A DNA stretch of 23,175 bases, from contig JAFGNQ010000118.1 of assembly GCA_016926925.1 (NCBI GenBank), positions 1 through 23,175 on the forward strand. Direction: 5' to 3'. The stretch comes from Candidatus Aminicenantota bacterium. Lineage in GTDB: Bacteria; Acidobacteriota; Aminicenantia; Aminicenantales; Aminicenantaceae. The notes below the pieces were generated by a model that was given only the letters and a program-made list of their open reading frames with translations, did no database searches and was not told where the DNA came from. Made by a program: the position numbers and the translations under genes. Shown one piece after another: positions 8,137-16,193 of this stretch (within the stretch, counting starts at the first letter, position 1; each line of letters begins with the position of its first letter).

Positions 8137-8292
8137 CTGATCCTCCTTGTTGCTTTGCTTGCGCGAACGATATTAACTCAATTTATAGGCAAAGTTCAAT
8201 CGACTCGCCGCTTTTTCCAATTGAGTATACACGATCCACATGGGAACATTCGAGGGAAACAGAAGCAGGCTGATGCACACCGGCACGAAATT

Positions 8293-9771
8293 TCAATCGA
8301 TTTTATCAGCTTTCGAAGTCTGACCGCGCTGTGTCAGCTGCAAGCTCGTAACCTTGCCCGTATCATCCTTGAGGAAACGGATCTCGGTATAGGGATCCAC
8401 GGAAAAAAACCGGGTAGGGCTCTCGACGAAAAATTTTGTGGGGGCTTGATCCGTGGGTTGAATGATCAGGTAATAATCCTCATGGCTGACTTCGAGCCTG
8501 TAATCCGGATTCACCTCATAACTCCCGACATACTGGTCGTAAATGGATGGATCGAGCCTGTAATAGGTCTTTATCGTAGGGATAAAGTGCGGCCAGGTGT
8601 AGGCATCCGAGATGCTGCGGAGTATCTCATCGATCAAGTAGGCTCCGTTGTCCGAGTTGGCCATGATGACCGCTCCCTTCCCCAGGGAAGGATAGGCGAC
8701 AAGACAACACTGGAATCCCTCATTGCCGCCCCTCTGCGAAAAGTAGAGGTTTTCGCCCTTTTCTTTGACTTCGAATCCGAGCCCCTCACTGCTCAACTGC
8801 GGCGTGAGCATCAATCGGACCGATTCGGAAGAGACGATTGTACGGGATTGCCCCAGGCCTGTTTTCATGACATCGACGGCAAAACGGGCAAGATCCGAGG
8901 GCGTCGACCACAGACCGGAAGCTGCGGCGACGGGATAATGGAGCCACCCCCCTTCCAACGGATTCCCTTGGCGGTCATGACCGGCAACTGCTTTCGCCCT
9001 GAAAATATCAGGTAAGGGAACCGCGTACGTGCTCTGCGTCATTCGGAGGGGATTAAGAACGGTCTCCTCTATGATTTCAAAAAAAGGTTTTTTTGTTACG
9101 TCCTCGATAAGCTGCTGCAGGACGGCATAGCCAAGCTCAGAATATTGCATCTTCGTACCCGTCTCATCATAGACATACACTCCGGGGGAGTCGGAAGGTT
9201 TCCTGCCTCGAAGAATATCGGAGAGAGTGGGCAACGGCTTTTCCGGAGGATAGCCGGAGATCCGGAGGGAGGCAAGCCCTGCGCTGTGGCAGAGAAGGAG
9301 CCTGGGGGAAACATTTTCTTCTTTGGCAGCACTGCTCAAAGGGAGCTTCCAGGAACGCAGTTGGGCATTCACAGCCCCATCCAAGTCGATCATTTTCATC
9401 TCAACGAGACGAAGCACTCCGACAGCAGTGACAGACTGGCTTAACGATGCAGCCTGGAAGAGAGAATCCGGAGTGACAGGGACTCCGGTTCCGATCCTTT
9501 CGACACCGTAACCCTTCGCCCACTCCAGCGCATATTTGTCGATAACCGCGACACTGACACCCGGAATCCTGTAAAACTGCATGCGCTCGGAAAGCTTCAT
9601 TCGTTCGGGGGTCTCGCCTTTAAAAACCACGGCATTGAGCAATCCTCTCTCAACAGCTTTGATCCTTTTTCGAGTCAGTGAGCCGGCTGTTTCGCAGCGG
9701 GAAAGAAAGAAACTCAAAAAGAGACAAATGAGGAAGAAGAAGATTGGCCGTTTATTCTCTTTTAAACTCAT
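8293..9771 (-). CDS. Beta-lactamase-fold serine hydrolase homologue with altered catalytic motif
   Basis: A 492-aa class C beta-lactamase/DD-peptidase family (S12-like) protein. An N-terminal hydrophobic stretch (11-24) ending in FFLSRC suggests export; the Arg before Cys makes a lipobox doubtful. The penicillin-binding fold covers about 55-385, and a C-terminal beta domain about 408-480 resembles those found after such hydrolases. The nucleophile Ser is present (S109), but the SxxK lysine is glutamine: S109-L-S-Q112. The Tyr motif is Y210-S-E. The third motif reads FSQRGGNEGF (344-353), where relatives usually have His-x-Gly-Gly. Loss of the SxxK lysine predicts weak or no classical acyl-enzyme chemistry. 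GGAG lies 8 nt before the ATG at 9771. The gene begins 29 bp downstream of the orphan gene on the same strand. Confidence 0.85.
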   Translation of the reverse strand: MSLKENKRPIFFFLICLFLSFFLSRCETAGSLTRKRIKAVERGLLNAVVFKGETPERMKLSERMQFYRIPGVSVAVIDKYALEWAKGYGVERIGTGVPVTPDSLFQAASLSQSVTAVGVLRLVEMKMIDLDGAVNAQLRSWKLPLSSAAKEENVSPRLLLCHSAGLASLRISGYPPEKPLPTLSDILRGRKPSDSPGVYVYDETGTKMQYSELGYAVLQQLIEDVTKKPFFEIIEETVLNPLRMTQSTYAVPLPDIFRAKAVAGHDRQGNPLEGGWLHYPVAAASGLWSTPSDLARFAVDVMKTGLGQSRTIVSSESVRLMLTPQLSSEGLGFEVKEKGENLYFSQRGGNEGFQCCLVAYPSLGKGAVIMANSDNGAYLIDEILRSISDAYTWPHFIPTIKTYYRLDPSIYDQYVGSYEVNPDYRLEVSHEDYYLIIQPTDQAPTKFFVESPTRFFSVDPYTEIRFLKDDTGKVTSLQLTQRGQTSKADKID

Positions 9772-9800
9772 CTCACATCTCCGTCTCGATCTAGCCTGGA

Positions 9801-10268
9801 CTATTCAGTTAAAATATCTGTCAGTCGTTGAAACCATTTCTTTGTAGAAGGATTCACTCGGCCGGAAGAAAACTCCGCATTCAAGATAAGATGACTTGAT
9901 CCGTTGAGATCGGTTTCCAAAAACATTTCCGACCGAACTCGAGGGTCCAAAGCCAAATAGCCGGGATGTCGGCCGACATTATCAACGACCACGAGCCTAT
10001 CAAGAATATCTGAGAATCCGGAGTAAATGCACCGGGCATATTGCTCCCGACGGCCCAGATATTCGGAATTTTTCGAGACGCACATCACAATCTCGCACAT
10101 CTCGCCTGCTGTATCATGTTCTTCAAGAGTGATCATTATCGTCTCAGAGGGAATAGGTTCCTGTACGAGATAAGCGATCACCTCATAAAAATTCGAAAGA
10201 TATGCATGCTTACCGCTGAACAGGGCGTGAATTCTGTCACCCTTGATATGAATATCTTTCTGCTTCAT
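9801..10268 (-). CDS. Uncharacterised 155-aa protein
   Basis: A 155-aa frame that I do not recognise. It is predicted cytoplasmic, with no signal peptide or membrane segment, and is mixed alpha/beta with segments such as DPRVRSEMFLETDLNGSSHL and a C-terminal KKWFQRLTDILTE. Composition is protein-like and it fills the space between neighbours, which supports real coding. The ATG at 10268 has no convincing SD. The nearest, GAGGAG at 10294-10299, is about 26 nt away with a stop codon between it and the start in this frame, so leaderless or poorly translated initiation is possible. It ends 29 bp before the serine hydrolase on the same strand and may be co-transcribed. Confidence 0.6.
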   Translation of the reverse strand: MKQKDIHIKGDRIHALFSGKHAYLSNFYEVIAYLVQEPIPSETIMITLEEHDTAGEMCEIVMCVSKNSEYLGRREQYARCIYSGFSDILDRLVVVDNVGRHPGYLALDPRVRSEMFLETDLNGSSHLILNAEFSSGRVNPSTKKWFQRLTDILTE

Positions 10269-10298
10269 TCTGACATTTTTTATTATCGCTCATTCTCC

Positions 10299-10317
10299 TC
10301 TGCTTTTGCAAAGCAGA
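10299..10317. repeat. Perfect 8-bp inverted repeat in divergent intergenic region
   Basis: TCTGCTTT (10299-10306) and AAAGCAGA (10310-10317) are exact reverse complements around a TGC loop. The dyad lies between the divergent orphan gene (start 10268) and the sigma54-driven gene (10479), and abuts the GAGGAG on the minus strand. It could be an operator or an mRNA hairpin. No second copy was found in the window. Confidence 0.4.
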
Positions 10318-10377
10318 ATAGCATTAAGCGTTTCGAAAACTGCATTTGACTCAATACAGACGCATTTTCCCGTTTTT

Positions 10378-10395
10378 TGTCCTCTTTTCCGGACA
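10378..10395. promoter_or_regulatory. Dyad upstream of the sigma54 promoter (candidate activator site)
   Basis: TGTCC (10378-10382) and GGACA (10391-10395) are inverted around 8 bp, about 30-50 bp upstream of the -24 element. Sigma54 promoters need an enhancer-binding activator, usually at such dyads, though normally farther upstream. Arms are only 5 bp, so this is a weak call. Confidence 0.25.
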
Positions 10396-10425
10396 GAAAG
10401 TTCGGTTGGGTCGCTCGGGAAAAAA

Positions 10426-10441
10426 TGGCATGGAAATTGCA
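10426..10441 (+). promoter_or_regulatory. Sigma54 (RpoN) -24/-12 promoter
   Basis: TGGCATGGAAATTGCA matches the sigma54 consensus TGGCAYRNNNNTTGCW at every defined position, including the essential GG (10427-10428) and GC (10439-10440) with correct spacing. Transcription would start near 10452, 27 nt before the ATG at 10479, leaving room for the GGGAGG SD. Location immediately upstream of a gene in the right direction strongly supports function. The activator is not in the window. Confidence 0.8.
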
Positions 10442-10478
10442 CATGTAATGATCATACGGAAAATAAAGGGAGGACGAT

Positions 10479-10910
10479 ATGAAAAGGTATCCCGTCATCA
10501 TTCTTTTAGCGCTATGGATTATGGGTTTCATAGCACAAGATGCATTGGCTTATTCCCGCAAATCAAAGTTTCCAGACAACTACCTCAACTTTTCCTTCTT
10601 CATCACTCCCATGAGCATTGGCCTTAAGCACCAGGTCGCCAAAAATGTGTATTTCACGGGCAATATGGATTACGATAAATCCGACGAGAATCTCATTTTC
10701 CAGGGAGGGGCTGCCTATATGATTCCCCGCAAAATCGTTATTTTCCACCTTTACGGGGGTACCGGATTAGAGTACACACGAAACAGTTCCCAAATCTATC
10801 CTTACTTTATGGTCGGGACGAAACTCTGGATCATACATTTCGATATTGTTCATCCCCTTTTGAAAGGAGCTAACCCGGGATACAGACTGGGCTTCATGTT
10901 TTCGTTTTGA
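10479..10910 (+). CDS. Small outer-membrane beta-barrel-like protein
   Basis: A 143-aa exported protein of no recognised family. A signal peptide (MKRYPVIILLALWIMGFIAQDALA) is followed by short amphipathic strands with alternating aromatics (YLNFSFFITPMSIGLKH, NVYFTGNMDY, KIVIFHLYGGTGLEYT) and a C-terminal aromatic end, FMFSF. This is the pattern of a small 8-stranded barrel. The start is clear: GGGAGG lies 6-7 nt upstream. The gene sits behind a consensus sigma54 promoter, so expression is probably conditional on an enhancer-binding activator. Structural, adhesive or pore roles are all possible. The S10 peptidase gene follows 214 bp later, and the later barrel protein of 359 aa may be a functional relative. 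Confidence 0.75.
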   Translation: MKRYPVIILLALWIMGFIAQDALAYSRKSKFPDNYLNFSFFITPMSIGLKHQVAKNVYFTGNMDYDKSDENLIFQGGAAYMIPRKIVIFHLYGGTGLEYTRNSSQIYPYFMVGTKLWIIHFDIVHPLLKGANPGYRLGFMFSF

Positions 10911-11034
10911 TTCCGTGATACGGAAATCCTGCAAATGCTATTGCTTAAACTTAGCACTACAAACTCTTTAGAAAAACAAGGCCCCGATATCGCTGTTCCA
11001 ATAGATGCGCAAATCAACCAATTCAAGATACAGG

Positions 11035-11105
11035 AAAAGGCCGTCGTGCTATCATCCAATGCAGCACAAGATTTGTTGATTAAATACCGTGCCTTAAGGC
11101 CTTTT
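11035..11105 (+). other. Nested inverted repeats in the 10911-11124 gap
   Basis: AAAAGGCC (11035-11042) pairs with GGCCTTTT (11098-11105), and inside it GTGCT (11046-11050) pairs with AGCAC (11063-11067). An AT-rich run (TTTTATTTATTTA) follows. This may end the 10479 transcript or shape the leader of the S10 gene. Nothing else was recognised in this gap; an 87-aa frame across it shows no protein features. Confidence 0.3.
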
Positions 11106-11124
11106 ATTTATTTAGGGAGGTTTG

Positions 11125-12858
11125 ATGAAACGTTTTTTCTCAGTTGTGGTTTGTCTGTACGTTTGGCAAATAGTATACGTCGACTGCCTTCAATGTAAAG
11201 AAAATATACACCCCCTTCAAAACAAAGCAGGTTTTATCACTATCGAGCCCCAAACATTCTATTTTCACTACGGCAGTCATTTTTCGCGTCTCATGCTGCG
11301 CTCTTCCGAAGCCCGGATTTGGTACAGCTTTCATCCCGCCGATCGGAAGAGTGCAGAAAAGCCTCTCTTTGTCTTCTTCAACGGTGGACCGGGAAGCGCC
11401 TCCAGCTCAGGATTGATGAGCATGAACACATCCCGCTTCACTCTGGACAACCGTATCGAGGGCGGAGGCAACGCCTATATGAAGAATCCGAATCCGTGGA
11501 CCCGGCTGGGAAATCTGCTTTACATCGATGCCAGGCAGACAGGATTTTCCTACAACTTGATGAACAACGTTCACGATTTTGATTCCAGATTCCGGGAGTT
11601 CAACTCCCAGAATTTCAATCCTTTTTTCGATGCAGCTGATTTCATCCGTGTCATCTTGCACCTCTTTCATAATCATCCCGAACTGAAACCGAATCCCGTG
11701 ATCATTGTCGGAGAGAGCTACGGAGGCACAAGGGCAACGGTCATGCTTCACATCCTGCTCAATTATGCAGACTACGGGAACGGAAATGAGATGTACCAGG
11801 ATGAGGCACTGGGGGCTGAACTGCAGGCCCATTTCGATGCCGTGTTTCCGGAGTTTCGAGACCAAATCGTGCCTCCAGAGGTGATTTCCCGTCAGTTCGG
11901 ACAACAGATACTCATTCAACCCGCCTTATCCTACGGCTACCAGTCACAGATAACCGATGACATGCTGCTGGCGCCCGGTGGGCTCATCGACCAACTCGAG
12001 CAAGAAACAGGAATTCTCTATGATCCCGATATGCACAGCGATCCTTTGACCTTCATCAGCGATGTGGCCGGACGCGATGTCTATATCTTCACCAAACCAA
12101 GGGATTGGTTGACGAGCTTTTTCAATAATGCAGCCCGACTGCTCCGCACCACTCAAAACCTGGGCATAATTACGGGAACGGACGTTACGGCTATTCCTCA
12201 ACTCTATGCCTCCTCCCGCTCCAATGCTTACCGGATTTTCGACACGGATTACGCTTTTGAGCTCATGCCCGATGACACGTCTCATCGGATAAAATCCCTC
12301 TTCCTCTATCCGGCACAAAAGGAAGCCCAAAACATCACCCAGGAGCCTGGAGACATGAGTGCCGTCTTCGGTACGCTTCAACCCTGGGATCGCTATTTTC
12401 TCTCCACAAACTACCACGCGAACTGGGCCTTCCATGTTCTGAACGTGGCCAAGGTGAGAGGATATGAAGTCAACATCGACGATGCACGTTATGGAGACAT
12501 GTTTTTGCAGAACGTCGCCCATGTGGATACATTTATCACAAATGCGGCATTGGACCTTGTCGTCTACTCGGCAGCCATCCCCCCCAGCCTGGCCAGACAT
12601 GACAGCATTATCGAATCCATCCTGCATGCCGAGTCATCACCTCCAGGTGAAGAACGTCCCGGGCAAATCATACTGAACTATAGACCGGGAGCATTTCCCG
12701 GCATTCAGGGCCTCGACACGCGCATCATTCGGTTCCCCTTGTACGCCTCCAGCTGCCATGCTGTTTCTCTGACTCAACCCGAAGAGCTTTTCAGCGATAT
12801 CGTCCGCTGGCTGAAACAAAAAAGCCTGGATTTGGACGAGTCGATTATGCCCGATTAA
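11125..12858 (+). CDS. Secreted serine carboxypeptidase-like protein (peptidase family S10)
   Basis: A 577-aa alpha/beta-hydrolase of the S10 type. A hydrophobic N-terminus to about residue 20 indicates export. The oxyanion strand reads FVFFNGGPGSASSSG (82-96; usual form NGGPGCSS, here without the Cys). The NLLYIDARQTGFSY segment (130-143) corresponds to the NLLFIDxPxGTGFSY signature. The nucleophile is S198 in GESYGG. D477 (NAALDLVVYSA) and H545 (SSCHAVSLTQPEEL) fit the Asp and His of the triad. The usual GE-Asp acidic pair is partly changed, so exopeptidase activity is likely but unproven. The start is ATG 11125 behind AGGGAGG; a TTG at 11122 is too close to that SD. The gene is followed 19 nt later by a beta-barrel protein, suggesting a two-gene operon of cell-envelope or periplasmic products. 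Confidence 0.85.
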   Translation: MKRFFSVVVCLYVWQIVYVDCLQCKENIHPLQNKAGFITIEPQTFYFHYGSHFSRLMLRSSEARIWYSFHPADRKSAEKPLFVFFNGGPGSASSSGLMSMNTSRFTLDNRIEGGGNAYMKNPNPWTRLGNLLYIDARQTGFSYNLMNNVHDFDSRFREFNSQNFNPFFDAADFIRVILHLFHNHPELKPNPVIIVGESYGGTRATVMLHILLNYADYGNGNEMYQDEALGAELQAHFDAVFPEFRDQIVPPEVISRQFGQQILIQPALSYGYQSQITDDMLLAPGGLIDQLEQETGILYDPDMHSDPLTFISDVAGRDVYIFTKPRDWLTSFFNNAARLLRTTQNLGIITGTDVTAIPQLYASSRSNAYRIFDTDYAFELMPDDTSHRIKSLFLYPAQKEAQNITQEPGDMSAVFGTLQPWDRYFLSTNYHANWAFHVLNVAKVRGYEVNIDDARYGDMFLQNVAHVDTFITNAALDLVVYSAAIPPSLARHDSIIESILHAESSPPGEERPGQIILNYRPGAFPGIQGLDTRIIRFPLYASSCHAVSLTQPEELFSDIVRWLKQKSLDLDESIMPD

Positions 12859-12877
12859 GGAAAGAAGAGGACCCGAT

Positions 12878-13957
12878 ATGAAAGATTTTCAAGATAAAAA
12901 ATATTCCCGGGGACTGACGTTTTTACGGATCTTTCCGTTCTTATTCCTTTTTAACGTGCTCAATCCTGCAGCAACAAAGGCCGAAAAAAATAAAGGCATG
13001 GAAGAAAAGAGAAAGGCCGTGAAGGCTCAAAAGATAGAGGGGAGTGAAAGTGCTGCGGACTACAGAAAACTGCAGATCGAATTCTACGGCGGCTACACCC
13101 CAATAAGTCCGGCAGACTTCAACCTCTTTGCGGATTACGAGGATAAAATCCAAAAATTTGCGTACGACGACTATTTCGACTATTTGCAATCTCAGGGCCA
13201 AATTCTTACTTGGAGTCAAAGTCAGGACGGACAGAGGGAAAAAATAAAAAAAGCCTTTCCGCTGGGCATGCGTCTGAAATATCGTCTCAACAGAACGTAT
13301 GCTGTGTCGGTCGGTTTCAGATACATCTCGGCGGAGAGTGATTCGGATATCGATTTCCAATACATACGGCATGAACTCTTCGACGAGCAGTATATCGAGG
13401 GATTGATGTATGCGCCTTTTTCGCTTTCGGCAAATGCATACATTCCCCAGATCGGCATTCATATCATAAAAACACTAACAAAGGCTTTCACATTCGAGGG
13501 ATTTCTGGCCGGCGGCCCTATGTTTGTCCGGTGCAGCTATCTTTCCAATTGGAATTATGCCTGGCGAGTTCAGGGACCAGGTTATGCATACACCGTTATT
13601 AATAGGGCCGGGTTGCTCGAGGCAAAGGGGACGGGCATCGGAATTGCGCTGGATTTTGGCGGACGGCTGGAATATGCCGTAACAAAAATCCTGGCCGTCT
13701 TTTTTGAAGGAAGCTATGCGTACCAAGTCGCCAAAAAAATATCCGGACCGGGGTTCGAAGCTCAAGGTGACATGAGCGAATCATGGGATGGTCGATGGGG
13801 CATAAAACAGGAAAAAATGACAGCTCCCTGGGGAGAACTGGAAGTGGAATTCCCCACCAACTATTGGCCCATCGATTCCTTCAGCAACAGCAGCAGAGAC
13901 TTCGAGCTCGGTCTTTCCGGATTTCAACTGAAGCTGGGTTTTGCTTTCCGTTTTTAA
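12878..13957 (+). CDS. Outer-membrane beta-barrel protein
   Basis: A 359-aa exported protein with an N-terminal hydrophobic segment (LTFLRIFPFLFLFNVLNPAA, about 13-32) after a charged n-region, then a Lys/Glu-rich linker (34-62). From about 64 on there are repeated amphipathic strands (LQIEFYGGYTP, MRLKYRLNRTYAVSVGFRYI, LEYAVTKILAVFFEGSYAY) ending in FQLKLGFAFRF with C-terminal Phe. That is the pattern of an OmpW/OmpA-barrel-like protein, but no exact family was recognised. The ATG follows a weak GAGGAC-type SD. It is 19 nt downstream of the S10 peptidase and probably translated from the same mRNA. It converges on the PEGA-domain gene, with only 32 bp between the stops. Confidence 0.78.
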   Translation: MKDFQDKKYSRGLTFLRIFPFLFLFNVLNPAATKAEKNKGMEEKRKAVKAQKIEGSESAADYRKLQIEFYGGYTPISPADFNLFADYEDKIQKFAYDDYFDYLQSQGQILTWSQSQDGQREKIKKAFPLGMRLKYRLNRTYAVSVGFRYISAESDSDIDFQYIRHELFDEQYIEGLMYAPFSLSANAYIPQIGIHIIKTLTKAFTFEGFLAGGPMFVRCSYLSNWNYAWRVQGPGYAYTVINRAGLLEAKGTGIGIALDFGGRLEYAVTKILAVFFEGSYAYQVAKKISGPGFEAQGDMSESWDGRWGIKQEKMTAPWGELEVEFPTNYWPIDSFSNSSRDFELGLSGFQLKLGFAFRF

Positions 13958-13989
13958 CCGCTATAACAAAAACCGCCAACCCAGGAATC

Positions 13990-16032
13990 TCATTCGCCCC
14001 TCATAAAATGGACCACATTTTCGAACAAGTCCTTGCCCCTTTTGGTCATCGCATTCGGCCCTGCAGCGAAGCCCCACAGCATGTAGCGCTCCTGTTCGAT
14101 CAAAAGGAGATAATTGCCTGGAAAGTCCACAGACTCTGCCAAGGGAATGACGGGTATAGATTGAGAATACAGATGGATCGACCTGCTGATAGTCGATGTA
14201 TAAAGGGATATGTTCTGTCCTATGGTCACATTCATATCGTTGGGGCTGTTGAACACGGGATGGCTGGATTCCAGCACGATAAGGTTGGTATCTTCTGCAG
14301 ACATACCGTTAGGATAGCCGATATTGAGGTTTAACTCGCCGAAAAAGTAGTATCCTCCCCTGCCTTGTCCGATGATGGGCTTGCCTGAGTTGTTTATTGC
14401 CTGGACCTGGTTTATATTATCCCAGTACCCGGTATCCGTACATATGATGATCAAATCATAGGCACTGAACATACCCGAGGAAACAGTAGATAAAGGAACC
14501 AGCGTTACCTGGAATCCCTTTGTCTCGAGAAAATCCTTGAAGGAATTCGCAGTATCCGTATCACCATCGTAAACGTATGCTATCCTTGACCGGGGATGAA
14601 CGATTTCGAATGCATCGCTTTCCCCATAAACCGAGGAATCCGATGTGCAGGAAATCCTGATTCTGTAATTATCCCCCTCGCTCAGCGAAGAATCCACAGT
14701 CCAGTTAAAGCTCCCGTTGTTCGGAGTCTCGGAGGCAATGGTATCCGCTAAATCACTGTTTCTATAGAGATCGATCTTAACTGAAGAGATGGCAGCCGGA
14801 CCTCGTTCTTCTTGAAGCCCCGTTTCAAAAGACGTTGGAGCCCTATTCATTCGGCTTGGATTGATCCGCTCCGTTTCCGGATCTTTATTTTTCAACGCAC
14901 CATCAGTTCCAACAACTATGTCCCCTTGTGGCCGAGCCGCCCCACTCGCTTCGGGTGCTCCATCTTTCGTGAGTCGTGACTTCCGGTCTGTCCCTCTCCT
15001 GTGGTTGGAGATGTATCGACCCTGCATCGCTCTCCTTCGAATCTGTACGTTCACGAAAGAACGACTCTTATCCAATGCCGCGTTGCGAATCTCCTGCTTG
15101 AGACCTGTTCTTAGATTGCTTCCATCCACAGTCCACTCAATGACCACGTCCTCTTCATGAGTCCAGATTGTGGAACCTGTTGGCTGGGTGACTGTAATGG
15201 AATGCGCGGTGAGCATGGCGTTGACAGTCGCCGTTTTCCCGGCTTCCACAGAGACATTCTGAACAAAATCCTCGTAGCCGTCTCTATAAATCCCGACTGA
15301 ATGCATTCCCGCTGCGAGTCCTGTCAAAGTGCAGTTCGTTAGCTTGCCTGTGTCGGCTCCATCTAAAAACACATTGCCACCCGACGGGATCGAATTGACT
15401 TGGATGCTCCCAGCTTCCTCCTTTTCTTTGCCCTTCAGCAGCAGCAATGCGGCCACTCCTCCGGCTATCAGAATACCTCCTATCACCAAAAAAAGGGTTT
15501 TGCCTCCTGATTTTTTTCCCCCGGTCTTGACAGCGATTTTTTCAACCGGTTCTCTCTTTTCAGCAATAGCTTTCGTTTCTTTCACGTCTTTGGTTGGACT
15601 GATCTTCTTCTCGGCCCTCTCTCGTTCCATCAACTCCACCCCGTAGATCCTTTTTTCTTCGTCGAACAGCTTGATAAAATCGGGCGGATCCGTGGACTCG
15701 GGATTCCTTCCAGGAGCATTTACGAGCACTTTCTTTATCCACTGTCTGCAGACAAGAGTTTCCCCCAATCGAAAATAGATTAGAGATAGATAGAAGCAGG
15801 CATCCGTTAAAATGTCCTTATCCTCTGTTTGGGCCAGAAGGCTCGAGAATTTGCTGACAGCTTTTTCCAATTCTCCTTCTTCGTAGAGGTCGATTCCCTC
15901 TTGAAGCACGATTTTCGCCCTGTCCTTCTGAAAACCGACACCGTTAAGAGATGGCGGCTTCGCTACCAAAATCAAAAAAAGAATCAGCAAACCATAAGCG
16001 ATGCCCTTTCGGCGATTGGTTTTAATGTTCAT
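13990..16032 (-). CDS. Multi-domain envelope protein: TPR-like, TM, PEGA, Ig-like and amidotransferase-like domains
   Basis: A 680-aa protein. An N-terminal hydrophobic segment (11-24) is followed by a TPR-like helical region (34-105: EGIDLYEEGELEKAVSKF), a charged linker and a second transmembrane helix (180-199). A PEGA domain covers about 208-275 (GSIQVNSIPSGGNVFLDG). Next comes a Ser/Thr-rich, Kre9-like beta domain (279-305 plus 415-478: TVTQPTGSTIWTHEEDVVIEW ... YRIRI) interrupted by an Arg-rich insertion at about 306-413. Residues 484-678 resemble a ThuA/class I amidotransferase-like Rossmann domain (RIAYVYDGD, YDLIIICTDT), but the elbow IIGQGRGGYYF lacks the catalytic Cys. Probably a surface or sensory scaffold rather than an enzyme. 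ATG 16032 was preferred over 16122 because AGGAG precedes it and a signal-like segment follows. It lies 161 bp downstream of the DUF4438 gene, same strand. Confidence 0.82.
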   Translation of the reverse strand: MNIKTNRRKGIAYGLLILFLILVAKPPSLNGVGFQKDRAKIVLQEGIDLYEEGELEKAVSKFSSLLAQTEDKDILTDACFYLSLIYFRLGETLVCRQWIKKVLVNAPGRNPESTDPPDFIKLFDEEKRIYGVELMERERAEKKISPTKDVKETKAIAEKREPVEKIAVKTGGKKSGGKTLFLVIGGILIAGGVAALLLLKGKEKEEAGSIQVNSIPSGGNVFLDGADTGKLTNCTLTGLAAGMHSVGIYRDGYEDFVQNVSVEAGKTATVNAMLTAHSITVTQPTGSTIWTHEEDVVIEWTVDGSNLRTGLKQEIRNAALDKSRSFVNVQIRRRAMQGRYISNHRRGTDRKSRLTKDGAPEASGAARPQGDIVVGTDGALKNKDPETERINPSRMNRAPTSFETGLQEERGPAAISSVKIDLYRNSDLADTIASETPNNGSFNWTVDSSLSEGDNYRIRISCTSDSSVYGESDAFEIVHPRSRIAYVYDGDTDTANSFKDFLETKGFQVTLVPLSTVSSGMFSAYDLIIICTDTGYWDNINQVQAINNSGKPIIGQGRGGYYFFGELNLNIGYPNGMSAEDTNLIVLESSHPVFNSPNDMNVTIGQNISLYTSTISRSIHLYSQSIPVIPLAESVDFPGNYLLLIEQERYMLWGFAAGPNAMTKRGKDLFENVVHFMRGE
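14794..15117 (-). other. In-frame insertion splitting the Ig/Kre9-like domain
   Basis: About 324 bp (residues 306-413 of the 680-aa protein) separate the two halves of one beta domain: TVDGSN on one side and AISSVKIDLYRNSDLAD on the other. The inserted sequence is hydrophilic, Arg/Lys-rich and unlike its surroundings (QIRRRAMQGRYISNHRRG), and it uses CGA, AGG and AGA codons freely. It keeps the frame and has no stop. Clear terminal repeats were not seen. A fast-evolving loop is the alternative to an inserted element. Confidence 0.5.
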
Positions 16033-16144
16033 TGTTCTCCTGCCTCCCCTCCATAAAGCTGATATCCCTTCGAATCCGCTTATCAACCAAAAAAGAGAAT
16101 GATTCGGTAGGACCTCGATCATTCCCCATCAGGCAATCGATGCT

Positions 16145-16171
16145 GACTCTCGCTGATGAATAACGAGAATC
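16145..16171 (-). terminator. Hairpin after the DUF4438 gene
   Basis: GATTCTCG and CGAGAGTC (minus-strand reading of 16164-16171 and 16145-16152) form an 8-bp stem with one G-U pair and an 11-nt loop, 22 bp beyond the stop. There is no T tract, so it may be only an RNA-stabilising structure. Confidence 0.3.
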
Positions 16172-16193
16172 ACTAAAGGTTCTTTTTCAATGC

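Noticed and set aside
8155..9015. 286-aa plus-strand frame opposite the serine hydrolase
   Set aside because: Starts in intergenic DNA and runs antisense to a clear family member with no recognisable protein features.
10935..11198. 87-aa frame between the small barrel gene and the S10 gene
   Set aside because: No SD, no motif, and it overlaps the S10 start in another frame.
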